DNA of 64,000 nt from the NCBI GenBank assembly GCA_964247385.1, contig CAXTUB010000008.1:1-64000 (forward strand). Reading direction: 5' to 3'. The notes under the pieces were generated by a model. It saw only the letters and a program-made list of their open reading frames with translations. It was not told where the DNA came from and did not search any database. The translations under genes were made by a program, and so were the position numbers. Shown here piece by piece: positions 16,549 through 24,278 of this stretch. This DNA is from TMP-86 sp964247385 (GTDB taxonomy: Bacteria > Pseudomonadota > Gammaproteobacteria > Steroidobacterales > Steroidobacteraceae). Within the stretch, counting starts at the first letter, position 1; every line of letters starts with the position of its first letter.

Positions 16549-17967
16549 CTAGCTCTCCAGCACCCAGGTGTCTTTGGTTCCCCCGCCCTGCGACGAATTG
16601 ACGACCAACGAACCATTGCGCAAAGCAACCCGCGTCAGGCCGCCCGGGACGATTGTGACTTCTCGGCCGGAGAGCACAAACGGACGCAAATCGATGTGCC
16701 TAGGCGCCAAGCCCTGCTCGGCAAACGTTGGACAAGTCGATAAGGCAAGCGTCGGCTGCGCGATATACCGTTCCGGATGGGCTCTGATCTGCGCGCGGAA
16801 CTGATCGATTTCGACGGCCGTCGCGGCCGGCCCGATCAGCATTCCATACCCCCCTGCGCCATGAACTTCCTTGATCACGAGCTGTTCGAGATTTTCCAGA
16901 GCGTATTGCAAATCCTCGGGCTTGCGCAGCTGCCAAGTGGGCACGTTCGCAATCCGCGGTTCTTCGCCCAAATAGAAGCGAATCATCTCAGGCACGTAGG
17001 GGTAAATGGACTTGTCGTCAGCGACGCCGGTGCCTATGGCATTCGCGATGGTGATGCGACCCGCGCGATAGGCAGACAATAGCCCCGGGACGCCCAGCAT
17101 GGAGTCGGCGCGAAAGGCCAGAGGGTCCAAGAAGTCATCATCGATGCGCCGGTAGATCACATCCACCCGCTGCGGCCCTTGAGTCGTTCGCATGAAAACG
17201 CAGTGATCGCGTACGAACAGGTCTTGCCCCTCGACGAGCTCGATGCCCATTTGCTGTGCGAGAAAGGCATGCTCGAAATATGCGCTGTTGTGCGCGCCGG
17301 GAGTGAGGAGGGCAACGACCGGATCCGAGACGCCGGTCGGTGCCACACTGCGCAAATTATCGAGCAGCACCTCAGGGTAATGCTCGACCGGCGCAATGCG
17401 ATGCGAGGAGAATAGATCCGGAAAAAGCCGCATCATCATCTTGCGGTTTTCCAACATGTACGACACGCCCGAGGGCACGCGTAAGTTGTCTTCCAGAACG
17501 AGAAAATCGCCTTGCACGTCGCGGATGATGTCGACGCCCGCGATGTGCGCGTAAATGTTTCCGGGCACCTCGACGCCCTGCATCTCGGGCCGGTATTGAG
17601 AGTTTTTTAGAACGTGTTCCGATGGAATCAAACCCGCAACCAAAATGCGCTGCTCGTGGTAGATGTCGTGCAAGAATGCGTTCAGCGCGCGAATGCGCTG
17701 CCTGAGGCCCGATTCCAGCATCGCCCATTCCGCTACCGGCAGCACGCGGGGGACGATGTCGAAGGGTATCAGCCGCTCACTTCCCTCCTCCTGTCCATAC
17801 ACCGCGAACGTGATGCCGACTCGATGGAACAGCGCATCGGCTTCGGCGCGTTTCTGCGTGAGCTCTTGTTCGAGCTGCACAGCGAGCCACTGCGCATATG
17901 AGGAATAATGCTGCCGCTCAGTCCCGGCGGCATCCCACATTTCGTTGTACGGCGTTTGGGTCGTCAT
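16549..17967 (-). CDS. Circularly permuted type 2 ATP-grasp protein (DUF404/DUF407)
   Basis: A 472-residue protein of the circularly permuted ATP-grasp family. The start at the ATG 17967 gives the family-like N-terminus YNEMWDAAGTERQHY; the frame is open for 30 more codons, to a TTG at 18057 that overlaps the preceding stop, but that extension is not family-like. Conserved blocks include VLEDNLRVPSGVSYMLENR, VALLTPG and VIKEVHGAGGYGML (ATP binding). The enzyme probably forms an amide or peptide bond in a modification system shared with alpha-E and Anbu. Confidence 0.92.
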   Translation of the reverse strand: MTTQTPYNEMWDAAGTERQHYSSYAQWLAVQLEQELTQKRAEADALFHRVGITFAVYGQEEGSERLIPFDIVPRVLPVAEWAMLESGLRQRIRALNAFLHDIYHEQRILVAGLIPSEHVLKNSQYRPEMQGVEVPGNIYAHIAGVDIIRDVQGDFLVLEDNLRVPSGVSYMLENRKMMMRLFPDLFSSHRIAPVEHYPEVLLDNLRSVAPTGVSDPVVALLTPGAHNSAYFEHAFLAQQMGIELVEGQDLFVRDHCVFMRTTQGPQRVDVIYRRIDDDFLDPLAFRADSMLGVPGLLSAYRAGRITIANAIGTGVADDKSIYPYVPEMIRFYLGEEPRIANVPTWQLRKPEDLQYALENLEQLVIKEVHGAGGYGMLIGPAATAVEIDQFRAQIRAHPERYIAQPTLALSTCPTFAEQGLAPRHIDLRPFVLSGREVTIVPGGLTRVALRNGSLVVNSSQGGGTKDTWVLES

Positions 17968-18053
17968 GTGAGCAGAGCATGTGATGGTCTGCGAATGTAG
18001 CACTAGTGGGCAGGGAAACACGACCTCGGCAGCGAGCAGCTGGCCCGCGTCGC

Positions 18054-19025
18054 TCAAGCTTGAATGCGCTCCGCGAGGAGCTGTGCAGCAGCAACGTCGG
18101 CGCTCGAGGGAAAGCGCTGCTGAAAATCCTCAAGTAGTCGGCGCGCCACATGAGGCGCCCCGCCATTTGCAGCAATGTGCGCCAAGCGCAGTGTGGACGC
18201 GCCACTTTTCGGGCGAAATTCCGCATGCTGTCGCAGCGCGCGCTCGAGTATTCCGAGAGCTTGTCCATTCGCTCCGCAGCTCAGCATGCGCTCGATGCAC
18301 TCTTCATCGAGACGCAGGAGAAAAAGCGGATTTCCCCAGCGGCCAACACGCTCGCGAAGCCACTCGTAATCAGTGCGAGAATTTCCATGGCGTGCGAGCC
18401 AATCCGTCAGGCGCGACCAGGCCATCGCATCCTGACCCGTGCGCAAGTGCGAATAGGCTTCGTCCACCGCGCGTTGATCTTGTCGCCGCTCTGCTGCTGC
18501 GATCTTGGCGGCGCGAATCTCCGGCGAATGCCACACCTCAAGGCCCACTTCATCGCGCCGCTCATACAATGTACCAGCGAGGAAACAAAAGACCGAGAGG
18601 CCGGCGAACAATGCAAAGGCGATTTGCAATGGCTGCCAGAGATCAATCCTGAATAAATAACGGGCCAGCACCGCCACGCACGCCGGAATCAACAAACTGC
18701 CCAAGATCGCAGCAATCAGACTGCCAAGCCCGCCAAGATTTTCGTGAATCAAAGCGCCCAACAGGACTAGAATGCCGACCAAGGCAAGTGGACGCTGCTC
18801 GTCCACCGGATTGACCATCTGAATATCGAGTGCCGGGGTATCTTTGAATCCACGCACAATGTGATCGAACAAGATGAATGCATATTTTGAGTACCAAGAC
18901 AGAAGCACTAGCGCCAACGGAATTCCGACAAATCCAGCCATCGATGCGATCCAAAGCCCTACCGCAAACACAACAACCACACCGGCAGCCCCACCAGTGA
19001 GAGGGCGAAGTGGAGAAAGGGTCAT
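18054..19025 (-). CDS. Membrane protein with cytosolic helical (TPR-like) C-terminus, unknown function
   Basis: A 323-residue protein that I do not recognise as a named family. The first half has about four hydrophobic segments (near residues 10-45, 75-95, 95-120 and 130-155). The second half is soluble, helical and rich in Arg and Leu, with repeats reminiscent of tetratricopeptide motifs (EAYSHLRTGQDAMAWSRL and LGILERALRQH). The ATG at 19025 follows the stop of the binding-protein gene; a TTG at 19058 would overlap it. It lies 86 bp upstream of the ATP-grasp gene in the same orientation and may be part of the Anbu operon, though this association is unproven. Confidence 0.7.
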   Translation of the reverse strand: MTLSPLRPLTGGAAGVVVVFAVGLWIASMAGFVGIPLALVLLSWYSKYAFILFDHIVRGFKDTPALDIQMVNPVDEQRPLALVGILVLLGALIHENLGGLGSLIAAILGSLLIPACVAVLARYLFRIDLWQPLQIAFALFAGLSVFCFLAGTLYERRDEVGLEVWHSPEIRAAKIAAAERRQDQRAVDEAYSHLRTGQDAMAWSRLTDWLARHGNSRTDYEWLRERVGRWGNPLFLLRLDEECIERMLSCGANGQALGILERALRQHAEFRPKSGASTLRLAHIAANGGAPHVARRLLEDFQQRFPSSADVAAAQLLAERIQA

Positions 19026-19036
19026 GGGTAGTGGAG

Positions 19037-20653
19037 CTAGTGGCTGAATTTTTTCCAATAAAGGTTTTTTGAATAAACTCTGTTCATTGGCGTGATTCGG
19101 CCGGCTGCCAACTCAGGGGATACCAGTCTGCGAGAATTGTAAAAATAAATAGGGATTATTGGATAATCATCGATAGCAAGCCGCTCTGCTTGTTCTAGCT
19201 TCGCGCGTCTGACATCTTCATCTGATGTTGTGCGAGCTTCGGCCATAAGTTGATCAAATCTCCGATTGGTATATCCAGCATCATTTTGGATGCTTGTGCT
19301 TTCTAGGATGCTCAAAAACGCTGCTGGGTCATCGAAGTCTGCAAACCACCCAAGTCGAATTGCATCCCATTTGGACTTGTTCTTCCGGTCGTCGAGAAAT
19401 GTCTTAAATTCCTCTTCTAGGAACTCGGTCTCTACGCCAAGATTTTTTTTCCAATTGCCCGCGATCGCAATCATCAGACGTCGAATTCCTTCGTTCGAAT
19501 TAAAGAAAAGTCTTACGCGCAAGGGGTTGGAGTATCCGAAACCTGATTTCCTGTAAAGCGATCGAGCTAGTTGTATTCGCTCTTCTTCGCTTGCAGTCGA
19601 CCAAACATAGTGCTGTTGAGAATAGTTCCGCACCCCAGTTGCTACTAGGCCATAGGCGGGTGAGGTAAGCGGTGCAACGCTTTTGACTATGGCATCTCTG
19701 CCGATGGCAAGAGATAGCGCCCGCCTTAGATCCTGGTTATTGCGGAACGGGTACGCAGAAAGATTTAGGGCTAAGTAGAGGACTCCCAAAGCTGGAGCTA
19801 TCTCTAGCTCGCGCGGATACTTTATCCTGACTTCAGAGATCAGATTCATCGGGACGGTAGAGGTCAAATCTACCTCTTGAGCTTCGAATTGCCTAAGTTC
19901 GGTTGATTCAGATTCTTCTATCAGGTAACGAACACGCTCGATCTTTACATTCGTTTTGTTCCAATACGACTCATTTTTTTCGAGCTCAAGGTAAGATCCC
20001 ATTACGTGACTAACGAGTTTATAGGCTCCGTTTGTCGGCTTCGCCGCGCTTTTAGAGACACTAGCCGTTTCGTTGAAAGGCGCTGATATCGGTTGCGACA
20101 GGATTTGCAGCAAATAGGGCGCAGGATGCTCGAGATCTATCTGAAGTGTTGATCTGTCCTTACTTGCAACCCCTAGGGTGCCGACCGGTAATAACCCCTT
20201 TGTAATAGCATCCGCATTCTTCAATATCGACAACAGCCCTGCTGACCCTGAAGCATTTCGCGGATCAACCGCTTTTCGGAGCCCACTCGCGAATTGCGCT
20301 GCCGTTACTTCAGTTCCGTCTGACCATTTTGCGTTATTTCGAATATGAAACGTGTAGCTCGTGCCAGAGCGCTCAATAACCCAATGGTCAGCTGTTCCAG
20401 CGACGATATTTCCCTGTGCGTCTTCGGAAGTTAACCCTTCATATATATCCCTCAAAACGGGAAACGAAAAACTGTCGTCTGCTAGTTGTGGGTCAAGAGT
20501 GTGTGGTTCCCCAGGTAAGCCTCGCCTCAGCGTGCGCGAGGACTCCAAGCCGTCGATTTGAGGCGTATTTCGCGAGCATCCGAGTACAACTACTAGTGTC
20601 AAGAGTCCCGCATACACGGGATAAGCTTCGCGTACCAAACCTAAAAAAGGCAT
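19037..20653 (-). CDS. Orphan peptide ABC-transporter substrate-binding lipoprotein (OppA-like)
   Basis: A 538-residue SBP_bac_5 family protein. A lipoprotein signal (VVVLGCSRN, Cys26) precedes the family start TLRRGLPGEPHTLDPQLADD. The motifs DGTEVTAAQFASGLRKAVDP, ALSLAIGRDAIV and YYLNS-like C-terminal IIPIYFYNSR match oligopeptide-binding proteins such as OppA and MppA. No permease or ATPase genes are adjacent, so it must work with a transporter encoded elsewhere or as a sensor. Its base composition is clearly more AT-rich than the Anbu operon next to it. A CRP-type site lies 92 bp upstream of the start codon. Confidence 0.9.
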   Translation of the reverse strand: MPFLGLVREAYPVYAGLLTLVVVLGCSRNTPQIDGLESSRTLRRGLPGEPHTLDPQLADDSFSFPVLRDIYEGLTSEDAQGNIVAGTADHWVIERSGTSYTFHIRNNAKWSDGTEVTAAQFASGLRKAVDPRNASGSAGLLSILKNADAITKGLLPVGTLGVASKDRSTLQIDLEHPAPYLLQILSQPISAPFNETASVSKSAAKPTNGAYKLVSHVMGSYLELEKNESYWNKTNVKIERVRYLIEESESTELRQFEAQEVDLTSTVPMNLISEVRIKYPRELEIAPALGVLYLALNLSAYPFRNNQDLRRALSLAIGRDAIVKSVAPLTSPAYGLVATGVRNYSQQHYVWSTASEEERIQLARSLYRKSGFGYSNPLRVRLFFNSNEGIRRLMIAIAGNWKKNLGVETEFLEEEFKTFLDDRKNKSKWDAIRLGWFADFDDPAAFLSILESTSIQNDAGYTNRRFDQLMAEARTTSDEDVRRAKLEQAERLAIDDYPIIPIYFYNSRRLVSPELAAGRITPMNRVYSKNLYWKKFSH

Positions 20654-20680
20654 TTTTCTTTTAAATTCAAACGATTAGCC

Positions 20681-20686
20681 ATTTTA
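20681..20686 (-). promoter_or_regulatory. Candidate -10 box of the binding-protein gene
   Basis: On the minus strand TAAAAT matches the -10 consensus at five of six positions, about 28 bases upstream of the ATG. No good -35 box precedes it, which would fit activation by the CRP-like site further upstream. Confidence 0.35.
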
Positions 20687-20744
20687 TCACGCGTGTCATA
20701 ACGTCGCTCTCTGCGCATTTTTGCTAGAAGTCCAGATCTAAATC

Positions 20745-20762
20745 TTGTGAAATAGCTCACAA
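20745..20762. promoter_or_regulatory. CRP/Vfr-type palindrome
   Basis: TTGTGAAATAGCTCACAA is a perfect inverted repeat with a 6-base spacer and contains the full CRP half-sites TGTGA-N6-TCACA. Its centre is 100 bp from the ATG of the binding-protein gene (minus strand) and the site directly abuts the ATG of the DUF6502 gene (plus strand). A cAMP-CRP-like protein bound there could activate leftward transcription and block the rightward start. Confidence 0.7.
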
Positions 20763-21608
20763 ATGCCAGATAATGTTAACAAGGCACTAGCCGACGCGAC
20801 TTTTCGACTTCTTCGTCCCCTTGTAAAAATTATGTTGCAACAAGGTTTTACATATGGACATTTTGCAGATATAGCCAAGGCTGCATTTGTAAAAGTTGCT
20901 GCGGCCGATTTTAAGGACGGTAATACGCCCGAATCACTTGAGTCACTATCGCGCTTAACTGGGTTGCCAATTCGTGAAGTTTCTCGATTCGAGGACAGCG
21001 ATTGGTCCCCGGATGCAGACCTTGGTGATGAACAAAGCCTTTTCGGAAGAATTCTCCACGCTTGGCACAACGACCGGGATTTCGTAGGGCCGTACGGGTT
21101 TCCTATTGATTTGCCTTTCGATCAGGGCGAATTCACGTTTAGCCGCTTGGCTTCGCGCTATACGCCCGAGGTGCTTCCTGGGCCATTGTTAAAGGGCCTG
21201 GAGAGAATAGGAGCGGTTCGCGAGGTAGGACGCCAAGTTTGGCAGCCGCTTTTTCGCGAGTTGATTGATCCAACGTTGTCAGCGGACAACATTCGGCGAA
21301 TGGGGAGGCTGATTGAGTCGTTGATAGCGACTCTCGAAAATAACACTCGAGCCCCTGACAGACGAAGTACCGACCTCTTTGAGCGCACTATGTACGTCGA
21401 CGCATTGCTTACTGGCCCTCAATTGCTTGCGTTTCAGAGTTATCTCAAATCGGTAGGCGGTCAGTTTCTGCAGCGTGTCGATTCTTACGCGGCAATCGAT
21501 TTGAGAGAAGAAGTCGTTCCGCGAGCAGATGAAAAGGCTGAGATCCGCGCGGGCTTGCAATGTTTCTTATTCATCGACGACGCAAGTGAGACGCCAAAAC
21601 TAGATTAG
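20763..21608 (+). CDS. DUF6502-like protein with N-terminal helix-turn-helix
   Basis: A 281-residue soluble protein that I assign, from pattern memory, to the DUF6502 type. The N-terminal half has a conserved helical start (LLRPLVKIMLQQGFTYGHFADIAKAAF) and a HTH-like stretch SLSRLTGLPIREVSRFE (about residues 62-78). The middle has the shared motif AWHNDRDFVGPYGFPIDLP. Two paralogue-like genes lie at 22565 and 23301 on the other strand. It is followed after 40 bp by the SIVGTS-repeat gene, probably in one transcript. A regulatory role is suggested by the HTH-like segment, but the family has no known function to my knowledge. Confidence 0.75.
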   Translation: MPDNVNKALADATFRLLRPLVKIMLQQGFTYGHFADIAKAAFVKVAAADFKDGNTPESLESLSRLTGLPIREVSRFEDSDWSPDADLGDEQSLFGRILHAWHNDRDFVGPYGFPIDLPFDQGEFTFSRLASRYTPEVLPGPLLKGLERIGAVREVGRQVWQPLFRELIDPTLSADNIRRMGRLIESLIATLENNTRAPDRRSTDLFERTMYVDALLTGPQLLAFQSYLKSVGGQFLQRVDSYAAIDLREEVVPRADEKAEIRAGLQCFLFIDDASETPKLD

Positions 21609-21648
21609 TTTCTTCGGTCCACTATTCATGACTCCAAAGGGTAAAAAA

Positions 21649-22425
21649 ATGAAGAAATTTGGGATTTCGAATGACGGACAAAGCAGGTGGGCGATGATTG
21701 CCGCTGTGTGCTCCTTGCTTGTGGCTGGCTTCGCTCAAGCGACAGCGACTGTTTCTGGCCTCAAAGCGCGCTTTGGGCAAGACCTTGTAGTCCTTGGGCC
21801 AGTTGAGAAGCTTGACTTTGGAAAAGGCGTAGCGGTTGTGGCTGGACAAGATGTCAGCTGGAATTTAGGTACGAAATTTTTCAGCGACGCTAATGCGGCT
21901 CTCTCGCCGGCGGATCTCGAAATTGGAGATTACGTAGCAGTCAAAGCTCTAAGCGACGGGCGAATTTCAGCTGTTTGGATTAGCGTTAGGAAATACGTCC
22001 CTGGGGCGGATGATTTATTTGTTCATGGCCAAATTTCGAATTTTGATCCGAGCATAGGCGTAGGAAAAATTGGAGCGCTAGTAGTCGATATTACGCCTAG
22101 CCTGTCTGATTCATTGAATGCTGAGGTGCAAGACAAAAGCGTATTGGATTTTGTGGGCATTAGGCCTTCGTCTAACGGCTCGCTATATGCGAGCTCGATT
22201 GTCGGCACTTCCGCCAATTCAATTGTCGGGACGTCTGCGAAGTCTATTGTAGGGACGTCGTCGATCGTCGGCACATCTGCTAAGTCCATTGTCGGCACGT
22301 CGGCCAAATCAATTGTTGGTACTTCTGCTAAATCGATTGTGGGTACGTCGGCCAAGTCGATCGTTGGCACTTCGGCGAAATCGATCGTTGGCACTTCGGC
22401 GAAGTCTATTGTGGGAACCTCATAG
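21649..22425 (+). CDS. Secreted protein with DUF5666-like N-domain and C-terminal SIVGTS repeats
   Basis: A 258-residue exported protein. The ATG at 21649 has an AAGGG Shine-Dalgarno sequence 7 bases upstream and gives a basic, hydrophobic signal ending GFAQA. The domain after it (about residues 30-180) has small beta-strand repeats such as DLEIGDYVAVKALSDGRISA, resembling the beta-barrel DUF5666 proteins. From about residue 183 to the end the protein consists of ten copies of SIVGTS, mostly joined by AK. The repeats stop at TAG 22423-22425, and decayed copies continue beyond it. It probably acts outside the cytoplasm, with the repeat tail forming a fibrous or stacked structure; this is inference. 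Confidence 0.75.
   Translation: MKKFGISNDGQSRWAMIAAVCSLLVAGFAQATATVSGLKARFGQDLVVLGPVEKLDFGKGVAVVAGQDVSWNLGTKFFSDANAALSPADLEIGDYVAVKALSDGRISAVWISVRKYVPGADDLFVHGQISNFDPSIGVGKIGALVVDITPSLSDSLNAEVQDKSVLDFVGIRPSSNGSLYASSIVGTSANSIVGTSAKSIVGTSSIVGTSAKSIVGTSAKSIVGTSAKSIVGTSAKSIVGTSAKSIVGTSAKSIVGTS
22195..22422 (+). repeat. Tandem repeat encoding ten SIVGTS units
   Basis: The order is SIVGTSAN, SIVGTSAK, SIVGTS, six SIVGTSAK and SIVGTS. The peptide is identical in all ten copies, while the third codon positions differ (for example ATT/ATC, GTC/GTA/GTT/GTG, GGC/GGG/GGT/GGA, ACT/ACG/ACA/ACC), so the amino acids rather than the DNA are conserved. Confidence 0.95.
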
Positions 22426-22428
22426 TTA

Positions 22429-22490
22429 TCGTTGAGACTTCGGCAAATCTAACGTAGAGACTTCCTCGACTGTTAGCGTATCTCGCAGGC
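22429..22490 (+). repeat. Decayed repeat units after the stop codon
   Basis: Downstream of the TAG, ATCGTTGAGACTTCGGCAAA and GTAGAGACTTCCTCG resemble the 24-base repeat unit with GGC changed to GAG and small indels. Read in shifting frames they give VETSAN and VETSS. They look like former repeat units that have lost the reading frame. Confidence 0.6.
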
Positions 22491-22564
22491 CTGGAGATTG
22501 GACTTTGTTGAAGACAGGTTGTAACTCTGACCCTTTGTCGTCAATCGTAAACGGCCCTGCGTCT

Positions 22565-23323
22565 TTAACATTTATGCTTTCGAGTCAGTCGATCTTTCGC
22601 TTTCATCGTCCAGGCAAAGGTCAAAATTCCTAATTGGGTTCTCTCTCCGGCATTCTTGTTTTTTGTTCGCGCGCCTTCAATCATCGAGTCAATCGAATTC
22701 AAATATGATTCGCCTTCAGTGCGGATCGCGCTGAGAATTGGGGCAATCTCTTCATCGCTTACCCCAGGTACACTACTCTGGCGCTCCAGCAGCCGTATTG
22801 TGCTATTTGTGCGCTTTCCGTGGTTGCTTCGAAGCGTGTCTAAATACCTTGGAATCACCAGTGCCGCGCGAAAGAGTGCAAAATTCGGCAGTACCAATAC
22901 CTGCCGCCGCGCACGAATTTCCAAATTTCCTTTTATTTCGATGCTTGACGATCTACGTAAGAAATTCAGGGCACTTTCGAACTCTATTTCGACTCCGGTA
23001 CGGGCCCATAGCGCCTTCAAACTTTTTTTTCCACGACGAATACTAAGAACTTGAGGTTTTCCAGCTGAGTCGCAGAAGTCTGGGTCGCTGTACCAAGTTG
23101 CCAGCAAAGAGCTGACGTCTTCGTAAGCGGTTATTAGCTCAGAAAATTCGACATGAGCGTTGCATTTGTCAGGGTTGGAACTCAGCATCCAATCGGCTCG
23201 CAAATCAAACTTTTCGTCCAGGAGAAACGAGCGAACTGAGTTTGAAAGCAGTTGGGCAGCTTGCTCACGTGCTGCATCGAAAAATCTATCTTCAGATTGT
23301 TTAGCCGTCTTCTTTTTTTTCAC
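22565..23323 (-). CDS. DUF6502-like paralogue, short form
   Basis: A 252-residue protein starting at a GTG (23323) that overlaps the end of the upstream paralogue by 23 bases; the frame is open further upstream but only through that gene. The shared core is visible: LLATWYSDPDFCDSAGKPQVL, then SLKALWARTGVEIEFESALNFL and a VLVLPNF strand, in the same order as in the two related proteins. The N-terminus is shorter and lacks the TGL-type helix-turn-helix stretch of the other two. It ends 139 bp from the convergent repeat-protein gene. Confidence 0.7.
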   Translation of the reverse strand: MKKKKTAKQSEDRFFDAAREQAAQLLSNSVRSFLLDEKFDLRADWMLSSNPDKCNAHVEFSELITAYEDVSSLLATWYSDPDFCDSAGKPQVLSIRRGKKSLKALWARTGVEIEFESALNFLRRSSSIEIKGNLEIRARRQVLVLPNFALFRAALVIPRYLDTLRSNHGKRTNSTIRLLERQSSVPGVSDEEIAPILSAIRTEGESYLNSIDSMIEGARTKNKNAGERTQLGILTFAWTMKAKDRLTRKHKC

Positions 23324-24233
23324 TTCGTATATTCTTATTTGAGGTCCGTCGGAAGTTTTTGCGTCGTACCTTCGTCCGCACAAGAAATCTCGGCTCCTTC
23401 GTTCGTTCAAAATATTGGACAATCACTCCCGCCAATATATTTGAGCACTCCGCCTTGTCCGAAATTTTCGCAAACGCTTTGCTTCGAGTACGAAGCAATC
23501 GATTCGTACTGGTAATGAAGTTAGAGCTCTTGGATCGAATCTCGCGTCGAATTACCGCCAACGGCTTCGCACTGGAAATCTCGGCTAGTGCTGTCGACTG
23601 AAAAAGTGGATCGGACCTTGTCAGATTCTCGACTAGCGCACGTAAAAGTTCAGCCGCGGTACGTCCTACCTGACGAACCGATGCGGCACTGTTGCCCCCA
23701 CCGATAGCAATTGGATGCAACACAACAACGCGCTGATCCGAGCGAATTTTTACCGATTTGATTGCCCTAAGCTGATCGATCATGGCGCGAACAGGTGTGC
23801 CAGGAGATGCAAGCTGGACTAGACTTTCGAATGACCGCTTTGCACCGAATAGTGGCAATGGGCTTGGTTCACCGCGTGAATTTGTAAATTCGGCAGTTTC
23901 GTGCCAAGCCGTCAAGACCTTTTGAGCAGAGTTTAAACTCATCTCATGCCGAGCTTTTTTATGAAGAAGACTTTTGGTCAAAATTTCCGCGATCTGCGAT
24001 CTGCTTAGGCCAGTAATTATTGAAAGTCGGGCTGCACTCACACGGTGACCATCGCGCTCTAGCCTTTGAGCTGCGCTTTTCACAGCAATACTTCTATAAA
24101 TCTTTGAGACGTTCTGCACCGTTAATCCGGCATCAAACATCATCTCGGTAAGTGGCTCAAAAATGTTGCCAATCGCATCTATAGTTGCTTCACGAGCTTC
24201 TTGTGTCAGTTTCTGAGAGCGTAAAGACGGCAT
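23301..24233 (-). CDS. DUF6502-like paralogue, long form with HTH
   Basis: A 310-residue protein; the ATG at 24233 was chosen because upstream sequence is not protein-like and would overlap the divergent zinc-ribbon gene. The N-terminus (TIDAIGNIFEPLTEMMFDAG) parallels that of the plus-strand homologue. SIITGLSRSQIAEIL (about residues 67-81) resembles a helix-turn-helix. The core AWHETAEFTNSRGEPSPLPL and VRAMIDQLRAIKSV follow, and the C-terminus is very basic. It probably forms a two-gene unit with the short paralogue downstream. Confidence 0.72.
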   Translation of the reverse strand: MPSLRSQKLTQEAREATIDAIGNIFEPLTEMMFDAGLTVQNVSKIYRSIAVKSAAQRLERDGHRVSAARLSIITGLSRSQIAEILTKSLLHKKARHEMSLNSAQKVLTAWHETAEFTNSRGEPSPLPLFGAKRSFESLVQLASPGTPVRAMIDQLRAIKSVKIRSDQRVVVLHPIAIGGGNSAASVRQVGRTAAELLRALVENLTRSDPLFQSTALAEISSAKPLAVIRREIRSKSSNFITSTNRLLRTRSKAFAKISDKAECSNILAGVIVQYFERTKEPRFLVRTKVRRKNFRRTSNKNIRSEKKEDG

Positions 24234-24278
24234 CGCGACCCGGTGGAATTTAAAACCCTCAACTGAAGCATACACCTC

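Noticed and set aside
22195..22422. CRISPR-like interpretation of the regular repeats
   Set aside because: The units are 18-24 bp, in frame, without unique spacers, and encode an identical peptide; this is a coding repeat.
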